Of a stretch of DNA of 64,000 bases, positions 52,924 through 61,961 are shown one piece after another. Position 1 is the first letter of the stretch; each line of letters begins with the position of its first letter. The translations under genes were made by a program, and so were the position numbers. Source of the stretch: Glaciecola sp964446865 (GTDB taxonomy: Bacteria > Pseudomonadota > Gammaproteobacteria > Enterobacterales > Alteromonadaceae); assembly GCA_964446865.1 (NCBI GenBank), contig CAYURD010000006.1, positions 21,124 to 85,123 on the forward strand, written 5' to 3'. The notes below the pieces were generated by a model. It was given only the letters and a program-made list of their open reading frames with translations, ran no database searches and was not told where the DNA came from.

Positions 52924-54995
52924 TGATCCCCGAGATTGGTAATTTCACCCTTGTTGTTGCCTTAGTATTATCAATATTGCTTGCGGTCTATCCACTTTGG
53001 GGTGCGCAAACCAATAACGAAACAATGATGAAAACCGCAAGACCGCTCACGATTGCATTGTTTGTTTTTACCTTAATTGCCTACATTTGCCTGACCCACG
53101 CTTTTTTGACTGATAATTTTAGCGTGAGTTATGTGGCTCAAAACTCAAACAGTCAACTGCCTTGGTACTACAAAATGACCGCTGTATGGGGTGGCCACGA
53201 AGGCTCGTTTTTACTGTGGGTGCTAATTTTTGCGGTGTGGACACTCGCTGTCGCTCTATTTTCTAAGGGTATTCCTGAGCAAATGGTGTCTAGGGTGTTA
53301 GCTGTGTTGGGCATGGTGAGTATTTCGTTTTACTTGTTTATGCTGATTACATCTAATCCGTTTGATAGCCTGCTACCATTTTTCCCTGTGGATGGCCGTG
53401 ATTTAAATCCATTGCTGCAAGACTTTGGCATGATCATTCACCCGCCTATGCTTTACATGGGCTACGTTGGATTTTCAGTCGCCTTTGCGTTTGCGATTGC
53501 TGCGCTAATTGGCGGACAACTTGATTCGACATGGGCACGGTGGTCAAGACCTTGGACCATTGCTGCGTGGAGTTTTTTGACCATAGGTATCGCCTTAGGA
53601 AGTTGGTGGGCATATTACGAACTAGGTTGGGGCGGCTGGTGGTTTTGGGATCCAGTTGAAAATGCTTCATTTATGCCTTGGTTAGTCGGCACTGCTCTAA
53701 TGCACAGTTTAGCGGTGACTGAAAAGCGAAAAGTCTTTAAGTCTTGGACAGTGTTGTTAGCAATAGCCGCATTTTCTCTAAGCTTATTGGGCACGTTTTT
53801 AGTACGCTCTGGTGTGCTTGTATCGGTGCATTCATTTGCAAGTGACCCTGACAGAGGTCTATTTATTCTTGGACTTTTAGTCGTTGTTATTGGCGGCTCT
53901 TTACTGCTTTACGCAGTGCGTGCATCAAAGCTTAAACATGTTGGTCGTTACGACATATTTTCTCGTGAAATGATGTTAATGGGCAACAATGTTTTGCTTG
54001 TTGCTGCAACGATAGTGGTTCTACTTGGTACTTTGTTTCCGTTGATCCACAAAGAAATAGGCCTAGGCACCATTTCAATTGGCGCGCCCTTTTTTAATCA
54101 AATGTTTACTCTGCTGATTGTGCCATTTGTGTTGTTTATTGGTATTGGCCCACTAACACGCTGGAAGTCACAAAACCCATTAGTATTGCGTAATCAACTG
54201 ATTGTTGCATTTTTACTTGCGCTTAGCGCAGGACTATTGGTTAATTTTAGTTATGACCAGCAAACATACATGGCCTTATTAGGCTTGGTCATGAGTTTTT
54301 GGATAATTGTGACGACAGTGCTAGAAGTGCGTCAGCGTGTTGTTTCTAATACTAAAGATGAGCCACTTTTTGCTTCTTTAAAACGCCTTACAAGCAGTCA
54401 TTGGGGCATGGTCCTTGGCCATTTGGGCTTTGCGGTTACTTTAATCGGTATCACCTTAGTGAGTAATTATGAGCTAGAACGCGATGTAAAAGTGTTGCCA
54501 GGGCAAAGTATTAAAATTGCCGACTATGACGTGTTATTCACGGGCGTTGAAGAAGTGAATGGCCCTAATTACATTGCAGATAGAGGCGTATTTGATGTAT
54601 TTAGAGATGGCGAACTGGTGAGCCATTTAGAACCAGAAAAACGTTTTTATACGGTTCAGCGAACAACGATGACTGAAGCCGGCATTCATACTACTTTAAC
54701 GCGAGATTTGTTTGTTGCCATGGGGGAACAACTCGATGGCGAAGCATGGTCAGTGCGTTTATATTACAAGCCATTTGTCGTTTGGATTTGGGGTGGTTCG
54801 TTTATCATGTGTATTGGCGGTGTACTATCGATAGCAGATAAACGCTACCGTATTAAAAAGATTGCGAAAGTAAGACGTGCATTAAAACCAAAGCAAAAGT
54901 CTAGCAACAGTGCTTTAGGTGCGAATACCGCCTCAGCAAAAGTGAGTTTTGCGGGTGATGCAAACGGGTTAGATAACGCAGGTAAAGACCAATAA
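52923..54995 (+). CDS. ccmF: Heme lyase subunit CcmF
   Basis: The large System I membrane protein that ligates heme to CXXCH apocytochromes. 690 residues, about 14-15 hydrophobic segments. The WWD domain is GWGGWWFWDPVENASFMPW near residues 230-250, with conserved histidines elsewhere (for example MIIHPPMLY and FPLIHKEIG). A tail of about 35 polar residues is longer than common. Overlaps ccmE and ccmG by one base each. Confidence 0.97.
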   Translation: MIPEIGNFTLVVALVLSILLAVYPLWGAQTNNETMMKTARPLTIALFVFTLIAYICLTHAFLTDNFSVSYVAQNSNSQLPWYYKMTAVWGGHEGSFLLWVLIFAVWTLAVALFSKGIPEQMVSRVLAVLGMVSISFYLFMLITSNPFDSLLPFFPVDGRDLNPLLQDFGMIIHPPMLYMGYVGFSVAFAFAIAALIGGQLDSTWARWSRPWTIAAWSFLTIGIALGSWWAYYELGWGGWWFWDPVENASFMPWLVGTALMHSLAVTEKRKVFKSWTVLLAIAAFSLSLLGTFLVRSGVLVSVHSFASDPDRGLFILGLLVVVIGGSLLLYAVRASKLKHVGRYDIFSREMMLMGNNVLLVAATIVVLLGTLFPLIHKEIGLGTISIGAPFFNQMFTLLIVPFVLFIGIGPLTRWKSQNPLVLRNQLIVAFLLALSAGLLVNFSYDQQTYMALLGLVMSFWIIVTTVLEVRQRVVSNTKDEPLFASLKRLTSSHWGMVLGHLGFAVTLIGITLVSNYELERDVKVLPGQSIKIADYDVLFTGVEEVNGPNYIADRGVFDVFRDGELVSHLEPEKRFYTVQRTTMTEAGIHTTLTRDLFVAMGEQLDGEAWSVRLYYKPFVVWIWGGSFIMCIGGVLSIADKRYRIKKIAKVRRALKPKQKSSNSALGANTASAKVSFAGDANGLDNAGKDQ

Positions 54996-55473
54996 TGAAG
55001 CGGATTATTACGGTATCAATACCACTTATACTCTTTTTAATTATGTGTGTGTTTTTGTATAGAGGTTTATACTCTGATCCTACTGAGCGTAAGTCTGAAG
55101 TGCTAACGAAGACGTTTCCGGCGTTTTCCTTGCCCGATTTAGATAATGAGTCAATTTTGTACACTAACGATATTTTTGATGGCAAGGTGACGCTCATCAA
55201 TGTTTGGGGTGTGTGGTGCGTAACATGCGCGATTGAATTGCCGTATTTAACTGCCTTATCTGAGCAAGGCTTAGAAATCGTAGGGCTTTATTACGATCAA
55301 GATATAGACCCTGATTTTGGTACAAAAACGCTTACGAGGGTGCGCCAAGAAGTTAAAAACACTGTGTCAAAATATGGCGACCCGTATGCGTATAATATTT
55401 TTGACGTATACAGAAATACCGCACTAGATTTGGGCGTAACGGGCGCGCCAGAGCATTTTTTAGTCGACCAAAA
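54995..55473 (+). CDS. ccmG: Thiol:disulfide interchange protein CcmG/DsbE (3' end in assembly gap)
   Basis: Periplasmic thioredoxin-like protein that keeps apocytochrome cysteines reduced. The visible 159 codons have an N-terminal membrane anchor (about 4-22), the active site WCVTC (C75, C78) and the cis-proline loop TGAPEHFLVD. The last 20-35 residues of a typical DsbE are lost in the gap. A continuous frame through the N run into ccmH is an artefact of the gap length; I annotate two genes. Confidence 0.9.
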
Positions 55474-55573
55474 NNNNNNNNNNNNNNNNNNNNNNNNNNN
55501 NNNNNNNNNNNNNNNNNNNNNNNNNNNNNNNNNNNNNNNNNNNNNNNNNNNNNNNNNNNNNNNNNNNNNNNNN
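55474..55573. other. Assembly gap (100 N)
   Basis: Exactly 100 undetermined bases between the ccmG and ccmH parts, a usual default for unknown gap size. The missing end of CcmG (about 20-35 residues) plus the CcmH signal peptide (about 20) need roughly 120-170 bases or more, so 100 is probably too short. Confidence 0.97.
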
Positions 55574-56020
55574 CAACAGGCGCAAAATGACGATACGGCC
55601 GACAGCCTAGTTGCACAACCAGAAGTCAAGCAACAATACGCCGAAAATTACGTCTTCGCCGACCCTAATCAGCGTAAAGTATTTTTAGAGTTAACCGGTG
55701 AGCTGCGTTGCCCAAAGTGCCAAAATCAAAATATTGCTGATTCTGATGCGCCAATTGCGCATGATATGCGTCGCAAAGTTTACGAACTTATGCAAGAAGG
55801 CAGTGATAAGCCTCAAGTAATCGATTGGATGAAAGAGCGTTATGGTGACTTTGTTCATTATCAACCACCTGTAACCGCGGTCACTATATGGCTTTGGTTA
55901 ACACCTGTATTGTTTGCTTTGATAATGGTGGTCGTTTTTGTACGTCGCCGTAAACCTCAAGTCGAAAACAACGTAGAAGCAAAACTAGCTCAAGCCGAAC
56001 AGATGCTGAAGGACGATTAA
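55574..56020 (+). CDS. ccmH: Cytochrome c maturation protein CcmH (5' end in assembly gap)
   Basis: The visible 148 residues are the CcmH/CycL domain, a periplasmic thiol protein that acts on apocytochrome and CcmF. The active site LRCPKCQNQ gives C46 and C49 of the visible part. The C-terminal membrane anchor (about 100-122) is followed by a basic/acidic tail. Signal peptide and start codon are lost. The stop is followed immediately by the ccmI GTG. Confidence 0.92.
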   Translation, partial: QQAQNDDTADSLVAQPEVKQQYAENYVFADPNQRKVFLELTGELRCPKCQNQNIADSDAPIAHDMRRKVYELMQEGSDKPQVIDWMKERYGDFVHYQPPVTAVTIWLWLTPVLFALIMVVVFVRRRKPQVENNVEAKLAQAEQMLKDD

Positions 56021-57343
56021 GTGTTATATTTTTATTTAACCGCGGCTGGTATCGCTTTTGCTGCACTCATATTTGTTGTTTATCCAATCATACGTCAACA
56101 ACGGTCAGCAACTGCAATTCAATCGAGTAAGGGTAAAGACGATGAAGCCGTAGAGCTTTCGAACGCTAGTGTGATTAAGCAAAGAATAAGCGAGCTTGAA
56201 AGAGAAGTTGATGAAGGCTTAATTGGCGCCAAAGACAAAGAAAATGCGATTAAAGACCTTAAACTAGCATTGGTTGATGAAATGCCTAACCAACCTCAAG
56301 GTCAGCAAAACGTAAAAACGCTCACCCTCGTGTTACTTGCATTACCCGCTATTGTCATTGGTGCTTGGGTATACTGGCAATCCAATCAATTAAACGGACT
56401 GCAAGAATACAAACAATCGGCGCTTGAAGTTGAAGACTTGAGGAAAAAGCTAGAAGAGCAAGGGCCACAGAGTTTGACCCCAAACGACTTTGCGAAATTT
56501 GCCTTATCTATTCGTAGCAATCTTCGCGATAATCCTGATGATGCGAGAGGGTGGTCTTATTTGGCGATGGTGAATACCTCAATTGGACGCGTAGAAGAGG
56601 GCATTGCTGCGTATAAAAGGGCGCTTGACCTTACACCCCAAGACGACCAAGTACGTTTCAAATATGCAGAAGCGTTGATGTTTCAAGGGACTGAGCAGAG
56701 TTTTTTGAATGCGAGAAGGCAGCTTGAGTATTTAATTAGCAAGGATCCACAAGATAGAAATAATAGATTGTTATTAACGTCTGTTGCCATACAACTTGGT
56801 GATGCAGCGCTTGCGGTTAATCAATTCAGGATGATAAAAGGTGCGATGAACCCTAGTAGCCAGTTTTATCAATCAATTGTTGCTGAGCTAAAAAAGTTAG
56901 GGGTGAATGATGTATCGATAGTAGGTGAAGTAAACGCGAGTGTTGACTCGCCTCAAAATACCGTCGTTGATACCAATTCGACAGGAAATGAACCAAACCT
57001 ACTTATTAACGTAAACGTGTCACCGAAAATCGCAAATCAACTGCCAGACCAGGCATATTTGATTGTATTTGCTCAACACAGCGACCAAAGAAGTAGAGCA
57101 CCTTTAGCTGTAAAACGAATAAACCTACCTACGCTACCCATTACCATAAGCTTAAGTGATAGCGATGCCATGATCCCGGCAATGAATCTTAGCAGTGCGC
57201 AAATTGTAAAAATTAGCGCACGGGTTTCTTTAGATGCAGATGTAATGGTCTCGCCAGGTGAGTTTGAAGGCAGCGTAAATGACATTGATTTATCGCAGTA
57301 TTCTGGCGAGCAGATTGAATTGGTGATTGATACTAAGTTGTAG
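56021..57343 (+). CDS. ccmI: Cytochrome c biogenesis protein CcmI with TPR repeats
   Basis: The apocytochrome chaperone of System I: two membrane helices in the N-terminal part (about 2-22 and 103-125) separated by a cytoplasmic leucine-zipper-like segment (ISELEREVDEGLIGAKDKEN), then periplasmic TPR repeats (RGWSYLAMVNTSIGRVEEGI, FKYAEALMFQG) and a C-terminal domain. 440 residues. Starts with GTG directly after the ccmH stop. It ends the operon. Confidence 0.92.
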   Translation: MLYFYLTAAGIAFAALIFVVYPIIRQQRSATAIQSSKGKDDEAVELSNASVIKQRISELEREVDEGLIGAKDKENAIKDLKLALVDEMPNQPQGQQNVKTLTLVLLALPAIVIGAWVYWQSNQLNGLQEYKQSALEVEDLRKKLEEQGPQSLTPNDFAKFALSIRSNLRDNPDDARGWSYLAMVNTSIGRVEEGIAAYKRALDLTPQDDQVRFKYAEALMFQGTEQSFLNARRQLEYLISKDPQDRNNRLLLTSVAIQLGDAALAVNQFRMIKGAMNPSSQFYQSIVAELKKLGVNDVSIVGEVNASVDSPQNTVVDTNSTGNEPNLLINVNVSPKIANQLPDQAYLIVFAQHSDQRSRAPLAVKRINLPTLPITISLSDSDAMIPAMNLSSAQIVKISARVSLDADVMVSPGEFEGSVNDIDLSQYSGEQIELVIDTKL

Positions 57344-57777
57344 AGATTTTTCAAACACCGGTACTAAAGCCTATTTGAAACTTGCTAAGCAACTGCGCTT
57401 AAATTGTATAAAATTGTACAATGTCACGTTTTGATACAAAGTAATGTCCACTTTTCTGCTAATCTTCGTTATATACTATATGGGTGCACCTAATACGTCA
57501 TCCTCGCGAAGGCGTAATGCTGTTCGGTTAAGACTTCCTCGTCATCCTCGCGAAGGCGGGGATCTGGTGGATGTTATTAGTAAGCCTAAAAATATCCACA
57601 TTGCTGACATCGAGTAGTGCCAAAGAGATTCCCGAAGCCTTGGGAATGACGAGGTTTTGATTTAAGCAAACAGTATAAGGCCTTTGTCAGAGTGCGTTGT
57701 TGGAGGATAGGACAAACGCTTTGTACGAATGATAGTGACACATTAAAAGTAAGCGCACATTACACGAGGATATTATT
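57344..57777. other. Intergenic region with REP-like element
   Basis: 434 bases between ccmI and mlaA. It holds REP-like copy 2 (57497-57660). The mlaA ribosome-binding site GAGGA is at 57766-57770. No gene or certain promoter seen. Confidence 0.6.
57497..57660. repeat. REP-like palindromic element, copy 2
   Basis: Two direct half-sites GTCATCCTCGCGAAGGCG (57497-57514 and 57541-57558). An inverted right part, TTCCC-N8-GGGAA (57629-57646) followed by TGACGAGGTTTTGA, pairs approximately with CCTCGTCAT at 57537-57545. The right part matches copy 1 near 36.46 kb. Confidence 0.72.
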
Positions 57778-58668
57778 TTGGCAAAGCCAGCACTTTCAGA
57801 AATCTTAGATAGTTTCATGGGGTTATTTAAGCTCAGAACATCAAAGCAATTTATTTGCTTATCAATATTGACGGTCGCCTTATGTAGCGGTTGTGCGTCA
57901 AATAAACAAAGTCAGGCGCAAGCACAACAAGTAAGCACGGGGGCAGATGCCAGCCTCGAAACTAATTCGACTGACGATAAAAACGGCATTTCAGACCCAT
58001 TTGAACCAGTCAACAGAGTAATGTGGGATTTCAATTATGAAGTACTTGATAAGTACTTACTAAAGCCCGTTACGCAAGGTTACGTAGCAATTACACCACA
58101 ACCCGTTAGAAATGGTTTGGTGAATGCAGCAAATAACATTGAAGAACCAGCAAACGCGATTAACAATTTGCTGCAAGGTAAAGGTAAAAGCTCAATTACC
58201 AGTGTTGCACGCTTTGCTGTGAATACTACCGTGGGCATTTTAGGTATTTTTGATGTGGCAACATCAATGGGGCTTGAGCGCGAACGAGAGGATTTTGGAC
58301 AAGTACTCGGTGTTTGGGGGGTGGGAACAGGCCCTTATTTAATGTTACCAGGGTTAGGCCCAAGTGATTTTAGAAGTTTTACGGGCGATTTTGTTGATAA
58401 CTATTATTGGCCCGCAACGGTATTAGAAGACCCTTATGTTATAGGGGCTGCCGTTGTTTCTTTATTAGAAGCACGCGCGTCCTTGATGGAACAAGAAGAG
58501 ACCTTAAATCGCGCGCTCGACCAATATTTATTTGTTCGAGACGCTTATTTTCAGCGGCTTGCGTTTGAGGTAAGCGATGGCAAAATAGAGCAAAAATCTG
58601 AAGAAGAAATAGAAGAGGAAGAGGATGACTTTTCTGATTTTGAGGATTTGTTGAATGGGATGGATTAG
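57778..58668 (+). CDS. mlaA: MlaA/VacJ family outer-membrane lipoprotein
   Basis: Outer-membrane component of the Mla system that removes mislocalised phospholipids from the outer leaflet. 296 residues; DPFEPVNRVMWDFNYEVLDKY and QGYVAITPQPVRNGLVN are typical of the family, as are DFGQVLGVWGVG and YLMLPGLGPS. The lipoprotein cysteine is C39 (ALCSGC, an unusual Cys at -3). TTG at 57778 is chosen because GAGGA lies seven bases upstream; it gives a long n-region. The acidic C-terminal tail (EEEIEEEEDDFSDFEDLL) is notable. Confidence 0.93.
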   Translation: MAKPALSEILDSFMGLFKLRTSKQFICLSILTVALCSGCASNKQSQAQAQQVSTGADASLETNSTDDKNGISDPFEPVNRVMWDFNYEVLDKYLLKPVTQGYVAITPQPVRNGLVNAANNIEEPANAINNLLQGKGKSSITSVARFAVNTTVGILGIFDVATSMGLEREREDFGQVLGVWGVGTGPYLMLPGLGPSDFRSFTGDFVDNYYWPATVLEDPYVIGAAVVSLLEARASLMEQEETLNRALDQYLFVRDAYFQRLAFEVSDGKIEQKSEEEIEEEEDDFSDFEDLLNGMD

Positions 58669-58706
58669 TTTGTAGGATGGTTTACTAGACATACAAATTC
58701 GTCAAA

Positions 58707-58736
58707 AAAATGCCTTCACGATGAAGGCATTTTTTA
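58707..58736. terminator. Bidirectional terminator between mlaA and galE
   Basis: ATGCCTTC (58710-58717) pairs with GAAGGCAT (58723-58730) around a five-base loop, with an A run before and a T run after, suitable for both convergent genes. Confidence 0.88.
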
Positions 58737-58757
58737 TGTAAGTTATCTATATAGTAG

Positions 58758-59777
58758 TTACTTAGGATAGCCGTCAGGATTTTGGCTCTGCCATCGCCAA
58801 GAATCAGCACACATTTCATCAAGGCCCTTTTCCGCTTTCCAATTTAATTCATCTGCTGCTAATTTGGGATCCGCATAACAAGAGGCAACATCACCACTTC
58901 GGCGCTGCACAATCTTATACGCTACTTCTTGTCCACTAGCTTTTTCAAAAGCGCTTACCATTTCAAGCACGCTATAGCCTTGACCAGTGCCTAAATTACA
59001 AGTAAACAAGCCACAGTTTTTACCAATTTTATCAAGCGCTTTTAAATGTCCATTGGCTAAATCTTCAACGTGAATGTAATCTCGTACACCTGTTCCGTCG
59101 GTTGTATCATAGTCGTCACCAAATACACTTAAAAATTCACGTTTACCGGTAGCGACTTGCGTGATAAATGGCATAAGATTGTTTGGAATACCGTTTGGAT
59201 CTTCCCCAATTTTGCCAGAAGGGTGCGCACCTGCAGGATTAAAATAACGCAGTAACACAACATTCCACTGCGGATCTGCTTTTTGCATATCAGTCATCAT
59301 AAGCTCAACCATTAGCTTTGACATCCCGTAAGGGTTGGTTGGCGTGCCTGTAGGAAGCCCTTCATGAAGCGGCAATTCAACAGGATCGCCATAAACAGTC
59401 GCCGATGAACTAAATACAATGTTTTTAACGCCGTGTTTGGCCATTGTTTTGCACAAATTCAATGAGCCATAAACGTTGTTTTCGTAATACATGAGGGGTT
59501 TCTCGACCGACTCGCCAACCGCCTTTAAGCCAGCAAAGTGGATCACCGAGTCAATATTATGTTTGGTAAATATTTCATCTAATATTTCGGTGTCTCTAAT
59601 GTCGCCTTTTACCAGTGTTGCCGATTTTCCAGTCAACTCGCTAACGCGCTCTAAGCTCACTGCTGAAGAATTAGCAAAATTATCAAGTACGATAACGGTA
59701 AAGTTTTGTTCTAACATTTGTAAAACAGTGTGACTACCAATATAACCGCAGCCACCAGTGACAAGTACTGTTTTCAT
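58758..59777 (-). CDS. galE: UDP-glucose 4-epimerase
   Basis: A 339-residue short-chain epimerase interconverting UDP-glucose and UDP-galactose. VTGGCGYIGSHT is the NAD-binding loop, GESVEKPLMYYENNV and the catalytic YGMSK follow, and NPAGAHPSGKIGEDP is typical of GalE. It overlaps the small upstream gene by 4 bases. It may supply galactose donors to surface polysaccharides. Confidence 0.95.
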   Translation of the reverse strand: MKTVLVTGGCGYIGSHTVLQMLEQNFTVIVLDNFANSSAVSLERVSELTGKSATLVKGDIRDTEILDEIFTKHNIDSVIHFAGLKAVGESVEKPLMYYENNVYGSLNLCKTMAKHGVKNIVFSSSATVYGDPVELPLHEGLPTGTPTNPYGMSKLMVELMMTDMQKADPQWNVVLLRYFNPAGAHPSGKIGEDPNGIPNNLMPFITQVATGKREFLSVFGDDYDTTDGTGVRDYIHVEDLANGHLKALDKIGKNCGLFTCNLGTGQGYSVLEMVSAFEKASGQEVAYKIVQRRSGDVASCYADPKLAADELNWKAEKGLDEMCADSWRWQSQNPDGYPK

Positions 59778-60076
59778 TCATCTTCCTCAGGTTTTTTCAA
59801 TTTGATATATTTTGCGCTAAGTGAGTATTGTAAGGGTTTAACAAATAGTGGATAAAGCAATAATACTAGGCCGGCCCACGCCAGTACCCACCAGTTTTCG
59901 ACCACTCTTAGTAACAAAGCAAACACCGGTACAATAACGAGCAACTTAATTATATTGAGCAAAGTTTTTTCTGGGATGGTCATACGATTACCAGCTTGCT
60001 CCAAAATCGCCATGCGCTCGGTTACCGATAAGTTCTCGAGCCCCGGAATTTTTTTGGTAGAAGTGTATATTTTCAA
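59774..60076 (-). CDS. Small two-helix membrane protein (possibly DUF6170)
   Basis: About 100 residues: KIYTSTKKIPGLENLSVTER, then RMTIPEKTLLNIIKLLVIVP and two hydrophobic segments (about residues 47-80). It resembles a small Alteromonadales family that I recall as DUF6170, function unknown. A longer frame reaches 60181, but that part contains the POT-gene terminator hairpin (60116-60150). TTG at 60076 has GGAG seven bases upstream and starts at the conserved KIYTSTK, so I chose it. It overlaps galE by 4 bases. Confidence 0.65.
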   Translation of the reverse strand: MKIYTSTKKIPGLENLSVTERMAILEQAGNRMTIPEKTLLNIIKLLVIVPVFALLLRVVENWWVLAWAGLVLLLYPLFVKPLQYSLSAKYIKLKKPEEDE

Positions 60077-60115
60077 TTCATTCTCCGACGTAGTTACATA
60101 TTGTACACCAGCGAC

Positions 60116-60150
60116 AAAAAAAAGGATGACAATTTGTATGTCATCCTTTT
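60116..60150 (-). terminator. Rho-independent terminator of the POT transporter gene
   Basis: A perfect 12-bp inverted repeat AAAAGGATGACA/TGTCATCCTTTT (60120-60131, 60139-60150) with a 7-base loop, followed on the minus strand by eight T. It lies 43 bases after the transporter stop and inside the over-long frame of the small membrane protein. Confidence 0.88.
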
Positions 60151-60192
60151 GCTTTATATATGAAGGGTAGCGAACTTTCATGTTCGTATGAT

Positions 60193-61734
60193 TTATTTAA
60201 CGTCCGCTTTAGCTTCAATAGCGGCTTTTTCCCATTTACCCGTTTTGAAAGAAAGAAGAATAAGTACGATGCCCACACCAATGCTGAATAATGTGATTTG
60301 CATGTATAGTCCAGGCATTTGGTCAACCTTTTCTGGATCAAAGTTGCCTGATAATAAACCAGCGATGATGTTACCCATCGCATAAGTGAGTGTAAATACA
60401 CCCATCATCTGGCCTGAGAAACGACGTGGTGACAGTTTGCTCACTGCACTCAATGCTACAGGGCTCAAACACAATTCGCCCACGGTATGTAAAAAATAGG
60501 TAGCCACTAACCAGTAAGGAGCGACTTTAAGGCCCGTTGCCGCATATTGCGCGGCAAAGTACATTACGATAAAACCTGTCGCCATGATAATTAGACCAAC
60601 GGCGCACTTAATTGAATAACTGGGTTCTATCATGCGCTTTGCTAGATTAATCCACATTGCCGCAAAGAAAGGAGAAAGCAATATAATGAAATATGAATTG
60701 ATTGACTGGAACCAAGCAGGTGGAATTTCAAAGTCACCCACCATGCGGTCTGTGAAGTTTTGACCAAATAGGTTTAACGAGGAGCCTGCTTGTTCAAAGC
60801 CCGCCCAAAAGCAAGTAGACGCCACACATATCAAAAATAGCGCGCCAAGGCCGCGTTTTTCATTGCTATCTAGTTGGCCCATAAAAAACACATAAGCAAA
60901 ATAAGCCAAAAAGATGACGCCGATAATTTTGGCCACGTTTTTGGCGACCGCCACAGGCTCAATAACAATACTGCCTGACATTGTCATAGCAGTAATGGTG
61001 GTCAGTACCACCAAAAATATGCCAATAGCACTCCATGCTATCTTATTGCCTTGAACCGAAAGAGGGGTTTTAGGACCATCTGCCACACCAGCAATATCAT
61101 GCGAGGTTAATTTGTATTGGACTAAACCAATTCCCATACCGATTGCGGCAGCGCCAAATGCGTAGTGGTAGCCGTAATTTACTTGTAGGTAACCGCAAAT
61201 CATATAGCCAATAACAGAACCGATATTAATTCCCATGTAATATAGGGTGTAGGCACTGTCACGACGGCTATCTTCAGGGTGGTACAATTCGCCCACCATC
61301 GCGCCAATATTCGGTTTAAGTAAGCCGGTGCCTAAAACAACAAATATTAAGCCAACAAAAAAGCTCCAGTTGGTGGGAATGGCGAGAATGATGTGGCCAA
61401 TCATGATGACGATACCGCCATAAAAGACGGCTTTTTGTCCACCTATTAAACGGTCTGCAATCCAACCGCCCGGCAAACCAAAGAAATAAACAGCACCGGT
61501 ATATAGGCCATATATTGCCCCTGCGGTGGCGACGGTTAATCCGAGTCCGCCTTCTTGTAAAGATAACACCATAAATAATACGAGCAATGCACGCATGCCG
61601 TAATAACTCATGCGTTCCCACATTTCTGTGAGTGCTAGGGTTCTAAGGCCCATTGGGTGGCCGAAAAAGCGGGTGTCGTTGTTTTGGTCTAGTGGGTGGT
61701 CGTTAGGATTGCTTGGTTCATTAATACTGCTCAT
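60193..61734 (-). CDS. POT-family proton-dependent oligopeptide transporter
   Basis: An inner-membrane di/tripeptide:proton symporter, about 513 residues with 12-14 helices. The E-x-x-E-R motif is EMWERMSYYGM, followed by the family signatures GGWIADRLIGGQKAVFYGG and GTGLLKPNIGAMVGELY. ATG at 61734 is chosen over the longer frame (to 61800) because AGGAAC lies eight bases upstream and the conserved region starts soon after. Monocistronic with its own terminator. Confidence 0.92.
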   Translation of the reverse strand: MSSINEPSNPNDHPLDQNNDTRFFGHPMGLRTLALTEMWERMSYYGMRALLVLFMVLSLQEGGLGLTVATAGAIYGLYTGAVYFFGLPGGWIADRLIGGQKAVFYGGIVIMIGHIILAIPTNWSFFVGLIFVVLGTGLLKPNIGAMVGELYHPEDSRRDSAYTLYYMGINIGSVIGYMICGYLQVNYGYHYAFGAAAIGMGIGLVQYKLTSHDIAGVADGPKTPLSVQGNKIAWSAIGIFLVVLTTITAMTMSGSIVIEPVAVAKNVAKIIGVIFLAYFAYVFFMGQLDSNEKRGLGALFLICVASTCFWAGFEQAGSSLNLFGQNFTDRMVGDFEIPPAWFQSINSYFIILLSPFFAAMWINLAKRMIEPSYSIKCAVGLIIMATGFIVMYFAAQYAATGLKVAPYWLVATYFLHTVGELCLSPVALSAVSKLSPRRFSGQMMGVFTLTYAMGNIIAGLLSGNFDPEKVDQMPGLYMQITLFSIGVGIVLILLSFKTGKWEKAAIEAKADVK

Positions 61735-61961
61735 CGTTGTTCCTGAGTCTATTATTATTTTTGTGTGGTTATTATGCCTATGAATTTTGGTAAGTTGCAA
61801 GTTGTGGCTAACAATTTAATCTTGCGAGCTAGCAAAAACATTAGCGAAAAGTGTGACATTTCAATGACCTTTCGTTACACTTTAACGATTAAATTTATGT
61901 CTTAAGTATTTTTAAGACGATTTGCTATTTAAAAACCATCCCTTGTAACGTGATAGGTCAT

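Noticed and set aside
54995..56020. A single 341-codon CcmG-CcmH fusion protein
   Set aside because: The frames are joined only by the 100-N run; the two ends are clearly parts of different proteins, each lacking terminal regions.
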